DNA of 20,842 bases from Pelargonium nanum (Eukaryota; Streptophyta; Magnoliopsida; Geraniales; Geraniaceae), in NCBI GenBank assembly GCA_036897485.1, contig JAYMTF010001882.1:1-20842 (forward strand), in the 5' to 3' direction. This document shows positions 8,840-18,200 of this stretch, piece by piece. The first letter of the stretch is position 1, and each line of letters starts with the position of its first letter. Under the pieces are notes generated by a model, which searched no databases, was not told the DNA's origin, and was given only the letters and a program-made list of their open reading frames with translations. Made by a program: the position numbers and the translations under genes.

Positions 8840-9009
8840 AGGGAGGCTGCAAAGAAATGCACAATCCTAATTCCCAACCTGAAGCCAATTAAGCTCGCAC
8901 AGACCACAATCCAGAAGTATTTTCGTTGCAACGAGGAGCTTCACCGCAACACCATTTGTGGCCACCTCGAATTCTGTTCCTCCGAGCCACAATGTCTTGT
9001 CTCGCCGCA
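8840..9009. other. G+C-richer gene-like fragment of unknown origin
   Basis: This block differs in composition from the A+T-rich DNA on both sides. A plus-strand frame is open from 8840 to 9046 (69 codons without an ATG start), and a minus-strand frame of about 47 codons starts with an ATG at the block's right edge, near 9010. Neither product is recognisable. The right edge coincides with the start of the unit 4 flank homology, so it is probably captured or transposed DNA. Confidence 0.3.
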
Positions 9010-9465
9010 TAAATTGAGGCCAAATCATGGTACTATCTACTTGATTTGATGTTTGTTGGTTTGGTTGTTGAGAAGCTTATGTTCATTGTTTGTCATTTTT
9101 GTCCGATTATCTTAATTAATATTAGTATGAATTTGTGAATTTAATCAGTGCCTTTTCAATTTTTTGGATATTTGCAACAACACTAGGTTGTTGAAATGTA
9201 AGATTATAGCTAAAAGATAAGTGAAAAACAGCTTATTGATGCGGAAATTTTAGGTTTTGGGATTGCCAATTGGAAACTACAATTCATGTGTTCTTGAGTT
9301 GATATACAACATATTCCATGACATACAAATATGCTATTCGCTTATGAATACGAAAACCAATGACTCGTGAGGATATATATGCATTTTATTATTCAGTAAT
9401 GACAAGTTTTATATGAAGCTCATATTATTATTTATATTAAGCCATCTAAATGTTTGATTTGATGG
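9010..9465 (+). repeat. Unit 4 copy of the protease-cluster 3' flank (shortened)
   Basis: Positions 9013-9295 follow 3008-3295 of the first copy (GGCCAAATCATGGTACTATC and onward). They then jump to sequence matching 3775-4030 (CATGACATACAAATATGC, GCTAATTATTTGCTACAATC), so about 450 internal bases are missing. It runs straight into the second intact protease. Confidence 0.65.
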
Positions 9466-9469
9466 CTAA

Positions 9470-10723
9470 TTATTTGCTACAATCTGTGCTCTGAAAGGAC
9501 AAAGTTCTTCGGTCAAGATCATGAAGCACCTTGAAGTTCTTCTGTGCTACGTTCCCGATGATAATATCTTTCAATCCATCCAAAGGTGGTGCAAATGCAA
9601 AACAAGTTGTCCCCTTCATAGGCTGAGGAAGAAAAGTGTTAACACTATTAAGCTTCAAGTCGGCTTCTTGAAAATGCAATGTGATGATCGGAGGCTTAAA
9701 AACAGAACTTTGGTAGTAGCAGAGCTGTTTTGTAGGTTTTGAGCAAGGTTCTACCGGAATTGCCTTTTGCGCTGCCGATGTCACTGAATTGTACAATTCT
9801 ACATCAGGAAGATATATGAATGTAGTTCCCGCGTCAACGAACCCGTTGCCTTGTGTTGAAAACTTCTTGTTAACCTCAAATCTTTGATTTCCAATACTGA
9901 TAGCCTTCAACGTAACACGGTAGAATGCGTCTTTGAGGATTAATGGAATGGAAATCACCCCCGTGCCTGAAACCACAGCAGCATCGCCAAAATTTAGCCT
10001 GCTCGTCGACTGTGTGGATGGTGCCAAGCAGTAAGAGAACCTTTGGCCTCCAAGTTGAGAACCCTTTTGCCTGATCAGAGAAGCTCTAGAAGCTCCAAGG
10101 CCGAAAATTCCCGTTTCATCCTCGCTAAACTTTCCTTTATTGTCTTGCCCGCAGCCCCATACAAAGTCTTTAAATGCTATAGACTCGCCAGTGGTGGAAC
10201 CAAGTCTTATTGTGTCCACTGATACATTTCCCTTGCTGTACGATTTATCTCCATAACTGATAGAGTATTGACACAAGTTTATGCTGGTATCACATGTTGA
10301 GCGTGTAAAAATGCGTCTGCAATCGTCATTTGTCTTGCAGCGAATTCGTTGGAACGTTGACGAGGCTCTGTAATCAAAGAAAGGGGCTTTTTGCTTGTAG
10401 CATACCGGACAAGGGAGACATTGTGTCCATGTAATGCCGCTACCAGTGTCGAAACTGGCAACAATTTCAGTAGGAGGTGTGCCGAGAGAAAACTTAACGA
10501 TGTAATCACCACCTTGGACATCAAGTGTTATTGGGGCTTGGACTGATTGACGAGGTAGGCGCTTGGAGGGAGTTTTTGAAGAGTTGTAAAAGGGAGATTT
10601 TGGCGAGTCTCTGTGGATCAGTTCCACACTAAAACCACCAACATTTGGTTGTGGTTGTGGTAAGCTCGTGGAAGCGAAAGCTAAAGAGAGAAGAAGAAAC
10701 AAATGGGGTACAAAGGCAATCAT
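9470..10723 (-). CDS. CDR1-like aspartic protease paralogue with altered active-site motif
   Basis: This is an intronless gene for 417 residues, similar throughout to the protease at 4004-5269. It has a signal peptide (1-20), propeptide motif FSVELIHRDSPKSPFYNSS, first catalytic motif DTGS (Asp92), nepenthesin-type Cys-rich insert (about 102-151), flap Tyr157 in YGDKS and second catalytic Asp297. Two departures stand out. The second motif reads DAGT instead of DSGT/DTGT, so the hydroxyl residue after Asp297 is lost. The propeptide between TPSK and QAP is about 18 residues shorter, removing the RSINRVNRF-type helix. The frame is otherwise intact, with conserved Cys residues and the same DCSK end, so it is either a diverging enzyme or an early-stage non-enzyme. 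A TATA box lies at 10797-10805. Confidence 0.92.
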   Translation of the reverse strand: MIAFVPHLFLLLSLAFASTSLPQPQPNVGGFSVELIHRDSPKSPFYNSSKTPSKRLPRQSVQAPITLDVQGGDYIVKFSLGTPPTEIVASFDTGSGITWTQCLPCPVCYKQKAPFFDYRASSTFQRIRCKTNDDCRRIFTRSTCDTSINLCQYSISYGDKSYSKGNVSVDTIRLGSTTGESIAFKDFVWGCGQDNKGKFSEDETGIFGLGASRASLIRQKGSQLGGQRFSYCLAPSTQSTSRLNFGDAAVVSGTGVISIPLILKDAFYRVTLKAISIGNQRFEVNKKFSTQGNGFVDAGTTFIYLPDVELYNSVTSAAQKAIPVEPCSKPTKQLCYYQSSVFKPPIITLHFQEADLKLNSVNTFLPQPMKGTTCFAFAPPLDGLKDIIIGNVAQKNFKVLHDLDRRTLSFQSTDCSK

Positions 10724-10796
10724 GATTATGATTCTGTAAACTGAAGAATGACGCTCAAATTGAGATGTTTGATACCATTCTCCATCTGCTCAAGCC

Positions 10797-10805
10797 ATTT
10801 TATAG
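10797..10805 (-). promoter_or_regulatory. TATA box of the second aspartic protease
   Basis: The minus strand reads CTATAAAAT about 75 bases before the ATG at 10723, matching the element of the first protease. Confidence 0.65.
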
Positions 10806-10858
10806 GTGATCAACGGAGCAATGAAGTTGCTTTTCTCATATTACAAGTAAGTGCTCTT

Positions 10859-11575
10859 CAATTCAACTAAAATTAGTAGTTGGTTTTATTGCATAATTTG
10901 GTAATTACTCAATCATGTGAATCACTTCCATCTCCACTACAACCAACCACCCACCATCATCTTGATCATGATTATGATCATGATATATTTTAGAGTGACA
11001 GAAGAGAGAAACTATTCTGAATAGCTAGTATTGTATATATGTTTTCCATTTGTATGCATGAAATGAATAATTGAAAGACCATATATGGTAGCTATTTGGG
11101 TTATGCATGGCAGATATAGAATTGTGAGTTGCAAATCACATCTCTATCTCATCCTCTAGACTACCATATCATAATCAACTATCTTGACTTTCATTATTAT
11201 ATTTCCACTTGATTAATATTTGACTCCAATTTGTTAATTTAGTGAAATCCCACTAAACTCAATTAGTAGTACCTAGGATATCAACTTCTCATTTTTAATT
11301 TAAGCATTTTTTTCTACAGGTACTAATATGGTCACTCCATATATGCAAGCCAGAAACAGATTGTGGTTTCTTCATTGTCCCTGCTTGGATCCAGGTTTGA
11401 GTAGTGTCTACACGTGCAATATTATACAAACCATCCAATACATTCTTTTGTAATTTACTGTATATTTTGATATTAATTAGAAGTGAGAGCTTTTGTTGGC
11501 ATCGTCACATCAACTTATTTATTGAAATTCAACTAAAATTTACAGTCGGTTTTCTGAAATTTAGCTAAATTTAGT
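10859..11575 (-). promoter_or_regulatory. Upstream region of the second protease with three copies of the promoter module
   Basis: Copies of the ACTAAAATTAGTAGTTGG-type module lie at 10859-10890, 11231-11270 and 11479-11575. The last copy begins AGAAGTGAGAGCTTTTG and aligns with 5429-5515 of unit 1, but lies about 600 bases farther from its gene. TTGACT cores occur near 11183 and 11219. The remaining sequence is A+T-rich with no gene. Confidence 0.5.
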
Positions 11576-12209
11576 ACACTGTAGGATCAAGTTCGCATAT
11601 TTAAGCATATTTTTCTTAAAATCTACTGCGAAACTTGGTTAATGCATGTAATCTCTGAAAATCTCTTCCTTTTGCATTCTTTAATATTGACTAATGCTTA
11701 TAAGAAAGATAACGAAGCATACAGCTTGTTCGTATTAGCAGAATGATATACAAAGTCGGTATGATGTGCGATTGTCACATAATTATTTCAGCTTCGGATA
11801 GAGTTGAATTAGTTAAATAAATTGTATCGTGAAACATACCATAATAAATGACAAAATTGATCGACATCGAATGAGTAGACTCTGGTTCAGAAATTGAGCA
11901 AATTAAATTTCACAGGTCTCCAACCACCAACCCCAAGCAAAAATCTAGGCTGTGCCTGTCCGTGTATTCAAGGCTTTGGAATTTGGAAGTACTCTTGCAA
12001 GATACTTGTGGTGGTCCATGTCCATCACTTCACATTTCACTCTGCTTTTGTTTGGCTGCCAAGAAAATCTTCTGGAAAATTTCTCTATTCAAATTTAAAA
12101 TATGCATGGTGGTCCATCCTCTTAATGGGCCAGGAGGAGGCCCTTTCATGGACGGCGATTGTGGGCGCGTTGGGCCGGCCTAACTAAATGTGATCCATAC
12201 TACATGTTT
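11576..12209. other. Intergenic stretch with a G+C-richer patch
   Basis: Positions 11576-11900 are plain A+T-rich DNA. Positions 11920-12185 are richer in G+C and contain two TGGTGGTCCAT repeats (about 12009 and 12108) and TGGGCC elements near 12126 and 12171, similar to plant site II motifs. Open frames here overlap in two phases and show no recognisable domain, so I do not call a gene. Confidence 0.4.
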
Positions 12210-12385
12210 TTATTTTGTTATTATTATTTTTTTATAAGCAAAGAGACATCTTACTCGAAGTAACAATGTTTCTCACTCCCTTTGGGCGCGTCACCCTAAC
12301 CCCCACCCCACAAATTCCACCCCATACCGTCGACAAGGAGGCTCGAACTTGAAACCTCATAGGGAATTCAAAGTGGTATTTTTAT
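12210..12385 (-). mobile_element. SINE-like relic (5'-truncated)
   Basis: Read on the minus strand, the block has AGTTCGAGCC (12349 to 12340), which fits the tRNA-type box B consensus. It then has a body ending in an A-rich tail (complement of the T/A run at 12210-12236). No box A is visible at the expected 30-40 bases upstream, so the 5' end is probably missing. Plain-sequence recall suggests a common dispersed plant repeat, but the family is not identified. Confidence 0.35.
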
Positions 12386-13100
12386 TTTTAAGGGCATACA
12401 TATAAGATTTTGTTTATTTATTTCTTTTTCAATATCAATATTTGATATAATCAAAATGAGATTTTAAACTCCACAAATATTCTTTTGGAGAATGTCATGT
12501 ATTTACAACCGATGAATTTTTGTGAGCACATTAATAAGTGTCTAAAAATTTGTTTTATTATTTATATAATTAAAATAAAATTTATAACCGAGATATAAAG
12601 AACTTAACCTAAAACTTGATTGAGACAAAATTTTCATTTTTGTAATTTTACCCAGTTCGAATGATTAATATAAGTGTAATATAACTTAAAATGCTGATTT
12701 CGTGTTAATCGAAAATTTGTTTCGAAAATTCCATAAGCTTAATTAAACTAAAATCGACCATGAACTTGCGACTTCAATTAGGCATTCATGGAAACACAAT
12801 CTAAATGGTCCATATCCACACAAGTTGGACCATAATATATTTAGAGAGAAGAAAAATAGTGGGCTCAGACTCTTAAATTTTGTTCATTTACTTCAATAGC
12901 TACCACCATAAAATTGAACATTGATTGAAAACGCCATTTATATATAACCATCTTCCCCATTTTTTCTTGTAGATTTTTGTATAGTTTATTAGCTTTTATA
13001 GTCCAAAATTTTGTAAGAATTATAACCCTCTGGTAACAAAATATAATGTGACGAAGAAATTGCAACTTTTAATTTTTACGGATTTGAATTAATCAAACAG
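12386..13100. other. A+T-rich intergenic stretch, nothing supportable
   Basis: Only low-complexity A+T-rich DNA with short chance frames is seen. No repeats with clear ends or motifs were found. Confidence 0.5.
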
Positions 13101-13139
13101 ACACTCAATTGTCTGCGACACTCTTATGCTTCTACAAAC

Positions 13140-13370
13140 ATTATTTAAAATCTCCACATTATCATCAAACAAAGAGGAAAAAGACTCTCAACCATGATTT
13201 ATTGGTTGAAAGTCAGCCAATAAATCATGACCAATTAGGTGATACCACGTCAGTTATTTACATTCATACATGCTCCAATGAATTTTTAAGCATGGAGCAT
13301 CCCGTCTGGATTCATTTTCTTTGTCTCTTGGCTGAGACTCTCAGCCAATTAATATTGGCCGAATTTCTTG
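13140..13370. repeat. Hairpin-rich, MITE-like block
   Basis: There are several perfect inverted repeats close together. 13-base arms occur at 13193-13205 and 13217-13229 (CATGATTTATTGG). Ten-base arms around one central base occur in the segment near 13328-13348 (TTGGCTGAGA/TCTCAGCCAA). Seven-base arms ATGCTCC/GGAGCAT occur near 13270-13300. The motif GACTCTCA(A/G)CCA occurs twice. This density of dyads is typical of decayed non-autonomous DNA transposons, but I see no convincing terminal repeats with a target duplication. Confidence 0.4.
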
Positions 13371-13699
13371 ATACTCTCAAACAAATACGAAATATAAGAT
13401 ATTTATTTGCAACTCCATTTATTTATTTTTTTGAAATAAGAAATAAACAATTGGCAACATATGCAATTGGATAAGTTTTACTTCAAGTTCTCCAATTAGT
13501 GTCATAGTGTGGATGAATTAAAGGACATGACTTTCCAATATACATTGCACCATGATCTTAAATAACACCACCATGTCCATGTCCATGGTTGGTCCATCTT
13601 TTATGGGTGGAGGGACAAACCCTAGTATGCAGAGACTATAGCCTAAAATTGGCCAACCTGTAAATATGATCAAATAATGGGTTGTCACTCACACAAGGA

Positions 13700-14290
13700 C
13701 TTTTCAACTTCTGACAACACTGCCCCAAATCATTGCCCAATAGAATAATCCTACTATTGTCCACGTGTCACCTCCTCCTTCCATTTTCAGATCCTTTCCC
13801 ATCCACAAGGGTTTAAGCTTTTGATCTCCTATCCCCATTGCCACACAAACACAAACCCTATACCTCAATTTTCACTTCTTACACTTCATCTTTTATTTGC
13901 AAAATCGTATTTTGAGACTAATCTTTCGAGATTATATGCTTTTAGAAACACTCTAAACGTCTCATAAAGAACTCGTTTTGAAAAAAGAAAATATTTTGTA
14001 ACACCGGAAATCGAGATTTTATGCTTAAACGACTGGATTTTCTGTTACAACTTACGTTGCATTTCCTAGATTTTCTTTTAGTAGTGTGAATGTCTAGTTA
14101 CAACTTACATGGCATTGCCTTAACACTATTCTAAATTCTTCATCAGCTGCCACGTGTCAGCCACTGTTCATCTCAGTACAGAACCTTGACAACACTGCAC
14201 CAGCACCCAATCATTGCCCCACAGTAATGTCTCTGTCTCTTCAATTGTGAAGTTAAAGCAACAACACCCACCTCTCCATTTTTAGTTCCA
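13700..14290 (+). promoter_or_regulatory. PIF4 promoter with two G-boxes and a duplicated module
   Basis: The 10-mer CCACGTGTCA (G-box core CACGTG) occurs at 13761-13770 and 14150-14159. A module reading TGACAACACTGC, then C-rich bases, AATCATTGCCC, and farther on CACC plus TCCATTTT, occurs at 13712-13788 and again, with insertions, at 14187-14283. No good TATA box is visible. G-boxes are known sites for PIF, HY5 and other bZIP/bHLH factors, so light feedback control is a reasonable inference. Confidence 0.55.
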
Positions 14291-15010
14291 ATTCCAAAAT
14301 TTTCTCAATACAATAACACTTGAAAACACCACCACACAGAAGGAAAGGCAGGATTTTTCAGTTTTTGCTATTTTCAAGTTTCAAGTGCTGCAAAGCCACA
14401 GGTGGGTCTCTCTGTCTGTCAATCTGTCAATCTGTGTGTGGGTATGTTTTTTTTTGTATTTCAACTTCATTTCCATTTTTGGGTTCTCTCCAAAATGTTT
14501 TCTTTCCTGATTCTCCTGTCTTTCTTTTGCAGAAAAGCTCAAAAACATCCTGATTTTGAGTGTTTTTAAGCTTTCTCTTTCATGGGAAAGTTCTGTTTTT
14601 GAGTGGTTTGTTGCCAATTTTGGGATGCTCAAGTAAAAGGGTTTTGAGAATTTTAATGTGTTGCTTGTTGAATTATATGATCATGCTCTATCAGTTCTAT
14701 AAATTAATAATGTAGTGTACTTTATTCCTTGTCTAGTTTTAAATATGGAATCACATTTATGTTGATGATTCTGGATTTCGAATCCAAACTTACAATGATG
14801 CTAGTCTCGTGCGTGCATTGGGCCGTCTTTTTTATGTAGAAAGTAAATTAAACAATTCAATGTGGATTTGATTCTGTTGTTTTATTAGGTGGAACATGAT
14901 AATTAATTGATTAATCATTTAATTTATGTGTTGTTTGTGGGTCTCCCTAGTCCCCTATAGAATATTGATGGTCCTTTTTTGCTGTTGTGTTTTGCAGTAA
15001 ATAATCAGCA
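14290..15010 (+). other. PIF4 5'UTR with a ~596-base intron
   Basis: A leader exon appears to end at 14401 (CACAG followed by GTGGGT). The intron 14402-14997 ends TTTTGCAG, and a 13-base second leader piece (TAAATAATCAGCA) precedes the ATG at 15011. The transcription start is not visible and is placed loosely at 14180-14300. The intron is T-rich and holds no gene. Confidence 0.55.
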
Positions 15011-17556
15011 ATGAATCACTGTGTTCATGATTGGAATTTTGAGGGTGATCTACATGTCACCAATCAGAAGAAACCTATTGGGTTTGTGCTCTCTCTTTTT
15101 TTTTCCTTTTCTCTTTCTATGGTTGCTGAGTTGCTTTCCTGAATTGTACTTGTAGCTGTTAAATCAGTTTGTGACACTTTGAATTTGATTAGCGGCTAAT
15201 TTTATGGTTACAGGCCAGACCACGAGTTGGTAGAGCTGTTATGGCGAAATGGGCAGGTAGTTTTGAACAGCCAGACTCACAGGAAGCAAGGTCATCGTGA
15301 TGTTGCGCGACAAGATCAAGCGTCGTTGAGTATTGGGTCATATGGGAATGTGAGTCACTTGATTCAAGATGATGAGACTGTGTCATGGATCCATAACCCG
15401 CTTGAAGATTGTTTCGGGAAGGAGTTTTGTTCTAGTCTCTTCACTGATTTGCCATCATTGGAGCCTATCCACGCTGGCAAAGCTCTGCCAATCAAGCAGC
15501 TCGAAGAAGACAAGTTTGTTAAGTTTAGTACTCCCAATCCAACTCATGTTGTTGCACCTTTGCAGCAGCATCAGCCGCCGAATGCTAACCATTCTGCTTT
15601 GCCAGAATTACATGGAAACCCGATGCCTCCTCCAAGATTTCAGCTTCCTGGTTCAACCCCAAGAAGCAATAACGTAGAAGGGTTCACGAAGATTGCTGAT
15701 TTTGGAAAAGTGGCTCCGGCAAAGAAGGTTGATATTGGAGTTTCTAGTGGACAGTTGGGAGGGAAAGGGTCTGATACTGTGACACAAGGAAAGGCTAGAG
15801 AGTGCTCAGCTATGACGGTTGGGACCAGCCACTGTAGCAGCAACCAATTCCTAAATGATCCTGACTGGAGTCGGATATCGAGCAGTGGTTTTGGTACTAC
15901 TGGTTTATCAGCAAGACCCTTCAAGGACAATCTTCAGAAGGAAATTAACCCGATCGGAAGAGGGCAAACAGAGACGTTCGAGCCAACTCTTACTTCGTCT
16001 TCTGGTGGATCAGGTAGTAGTTTCGGAAGAACATGCAGGCAGTCCTCGGGTTTCACTGTCCACAAAAGGAAGGGAACAGATGCAGAGGAATCTGCGAGCC
16101 AGAGTGAGGTACACACCTCTGTCTCTTTCTCTGTCTCTCTCTCTATCTTTCTCTCTCTTGATTTTACTATTATGGAAGTATGATCATAAACTATGAATTG
16201 AAAATATCTTAGGCTGCTGAACTCGAATCAGCTTCTGGGAACAAGTCATCCAGATCACAATCAGGATGTGCCAAACGAAGTCGTGCTGCTGAAGTGCATA
16301 ATCAATCCGAACGGGTGTGGTTCCTAAGATTTCCTTGAATTCTGTAGTTTTATTATGTCGGTGGTACTGAGTATTATCTGTATTAATGCAGAGACGAAGA
16401 GATAGGATCAATGAAAAGATGAAAGCGTTGCAGGAGCTTATACCTCACTGTAGCAAGGTATGGTTATTGGCTGTATTAGAATGACGAGGGACCATTGTAT
16501 TTGGGGTTGTTTAAGTGAAAAATGAGGGTGTCGGTAGAAATGTCACCAGTTGAGGGAGAGGTGAGACAAGTCTTGATCGATTAGCATGAGTGCATAGGAG
16601 TCGGAACATTGTAGTAAAATTGGAGGCGCTACTAAACTATAAGAAGAACTTTAGCGAAGAAAATATGTTATGTCAAAAGAAAAAGGAAACAAAAGGCATT
16701 TTATAAACCCAAAGGGATGGATTTTCACCATATTAATGTCGTTGCTTTTTTGTGAAGTTCTTGTTCAATTTTTCTTTCTAACTGCAGTAATAATCAATTT
16801 GCAGACCGATAAAGCATCGATGCTAGATGAGGCAATTGAATACTTGAAGTCACTTCAATTACAACTTCAGGTGCATTTTTCAGTGCCTCTTGAAGAAGTG
16901 GTCTTAGTGTTTGTCACTCAATCACCTGACGCAATTTTTCTCATTGTTTCAGGTTATGTGGATGGGAGGCGGGATGGGACCTATGATGTTTCCAGGAGTC
17001 CAGCACTATATGTCCCGAATGAGTATGGGAGTCGGCTCACCTTCTTTAGCTTCTCTCCCAAGCACCTCGCTACCTAGGCTACCATTAATTAATCAGTCCA
17101 TGTCCGTGGCTCAAACGCCTAATCAAGCTGTAATGTGCCAAACTCCAGTTATGAATCCTGTTAACTATCCGAATCAGATGCAAAATGCTTCTCTTCCTGA
17201 GCAATATGCACGATACTTAGGTTTCCACCACCAAATGCAAAACACACCTCAGGTTTGTAGCCTATATTTGCTGCACAACATTTTTTTTCATTTCTATATC
17301 TTTATGCATATGGACGTTACCTATACTTGTACTTTATGTAATTCCCATCATATGTTCTGTTTTGCAGCCTATGAATATGAATATGTTCAGGTTCAGTCCT
17401 CAGGCAATTCAACAAAATCATCCAATAGCACTGCCTGCGAGTAGCATTGTTGGGACTTTTAGCGGGGCAGCTGAAACTAATGATGCTGTAAGCGGAAAGA
17501 CATGTAAGTCATTGCAATCTAAGGTGATTGAAGGTATTTGTATGAACCTTGCTTGA
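15011..17556 (+). CDS. PIF4: Phytochrome-interacting bHLH transcription factor, PIF4 type (7 coding exons)
   Basis: Coding exons are 15011-15081, 15214-16108, 16213-16314, 16392-16457, 16805-16870, 16953-17252 and 17368-17556, all with GT-AG junctions in frame, giving 562 residues. Residues 28-44 ([17 protein letters not shown]) are the active-phytochrome-B-binding motif. An acidic/aromatic motif ([14 protein letters not shown], 76-89) follows, as in other PIFs. The bHLH is at about 347-396 with the G-box-contact residues His351, Glu355 and Arg359, and the loop sequence [21 protein letters not shown] right after helix 2 and the Met/Pro-rich tail point to PIF4/PIF5 rather than PIF1 or PIF3. 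By family knowledge it acts in the nucleus on G-boxes, promoting growth in shade, dark and warmth, and is destabilised by phyB. The basic region reads HNQSER where most PIFs have HNLSER. A strong donor (ACAT|GTAAGT, 17504) could instead join 17904 and end the protein at residue 546. Confidence 0.93.
16109..16160. repeat. Pyrimidine (CT-rich) tract in PIF4 intron 2
   Basis: Directly after the exon 2 donor (GAG|GTACAC) is a run of CTCT/TCTT units. The intron is only 104 bases long, and read through it stops at 16181-16183. The tract could affect splicing of this exon. Confidence 0.6.
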
Positions 17557-18200
17557 AAAAGTATGTTCGGATCCATCACGTAATCTGATAACCATTTGAA
17601 TCAGAGTAACTGATGTGAGACATAGAAACTTATCTGCTTGCTTATCTTAGTACCATCTCCTAAATATAGATGCTGACCACATACATTATTTTCTTCCAAC
17701 TATTCATTGTCCTAAGGCATATCATAAGCCATATACATACCGTATGTCATTTTTCACACCTTTGGCTTTCAACTATTCTGTTTTTTGACATTAAAATGAT
17801 TAAACACTCGTCATTTTTCATGGCTCTGCAATTTGTTAGATGCCACAAGCATTCCCATCATACAATCTTTATTTGACTAGACAGATTTGTCTCGTGTTGA
17901 CAGGTTAGCAAGTGGGTAGACGTACTTATCAGATATAGTTACGGTCCCCCCTTCATTTGCTCCAACATATTTTAGCAGGACCATTTGAATATGGCGAAAG
18001 CGATTTTCCCTTGTTTGCATGTCTCCTGAATTCTTATTCATGCAGTGTTAGTGCACAGCCATTCAATTATCCTTTAATATGTTCTCATTGAAATGATATG
18101 AGTTGTTTCTCCTCTGTATATTCTGATGGAATAGCTATGTTGATATTCGTATTGCAATCATTAATGATAATATGAATAAGTTCAATTGTATACTTGCATG
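17557..18200 (+). other. PIF4 3'UTR and possible 3'UTR intron
   Basis: If the donor at 17504 is used, the intron would run 17504-17903 (ending GTTGACAG). The last exon, from 17904, gives GTTAG, which completes a Cys codon and then a TAG stop. No canonical AATAAA is seen; AATAAT and AATAAG variants lie near 18166-18180, so the transcript may end about 18200. No other gene is seen. Confidence 0.4.

Noticed and set aside
9521-9742. 73-codon plus-strand frame inside the second protease
   Set aside because: Antisense shadow of the protease. A similar shadow exists in the first protease at 4040-4276 because the genes are paralogous.
10996-11008. TGACAGAAGAGAG, identical to the first 13 bases of miR156
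   Set aside because: The next bases (AAAC) do not match mature miR156, and I see no complementary arm nearby to form a precursor hairpin. Probably chance.
11894-12187. 97- and 73-codon plus-strand frames in a G+C-richer patch
   Set aside because: Two phases are open at once, there is no motif, and no splice or promoter context is convincing.
14766-14782. GGATTTCGAATCC as a tRNA T-arm
   Set aside because: It is a short palindrome inside the PIF4 leader intron. No acceptor, D or anticodon arms fit around it.
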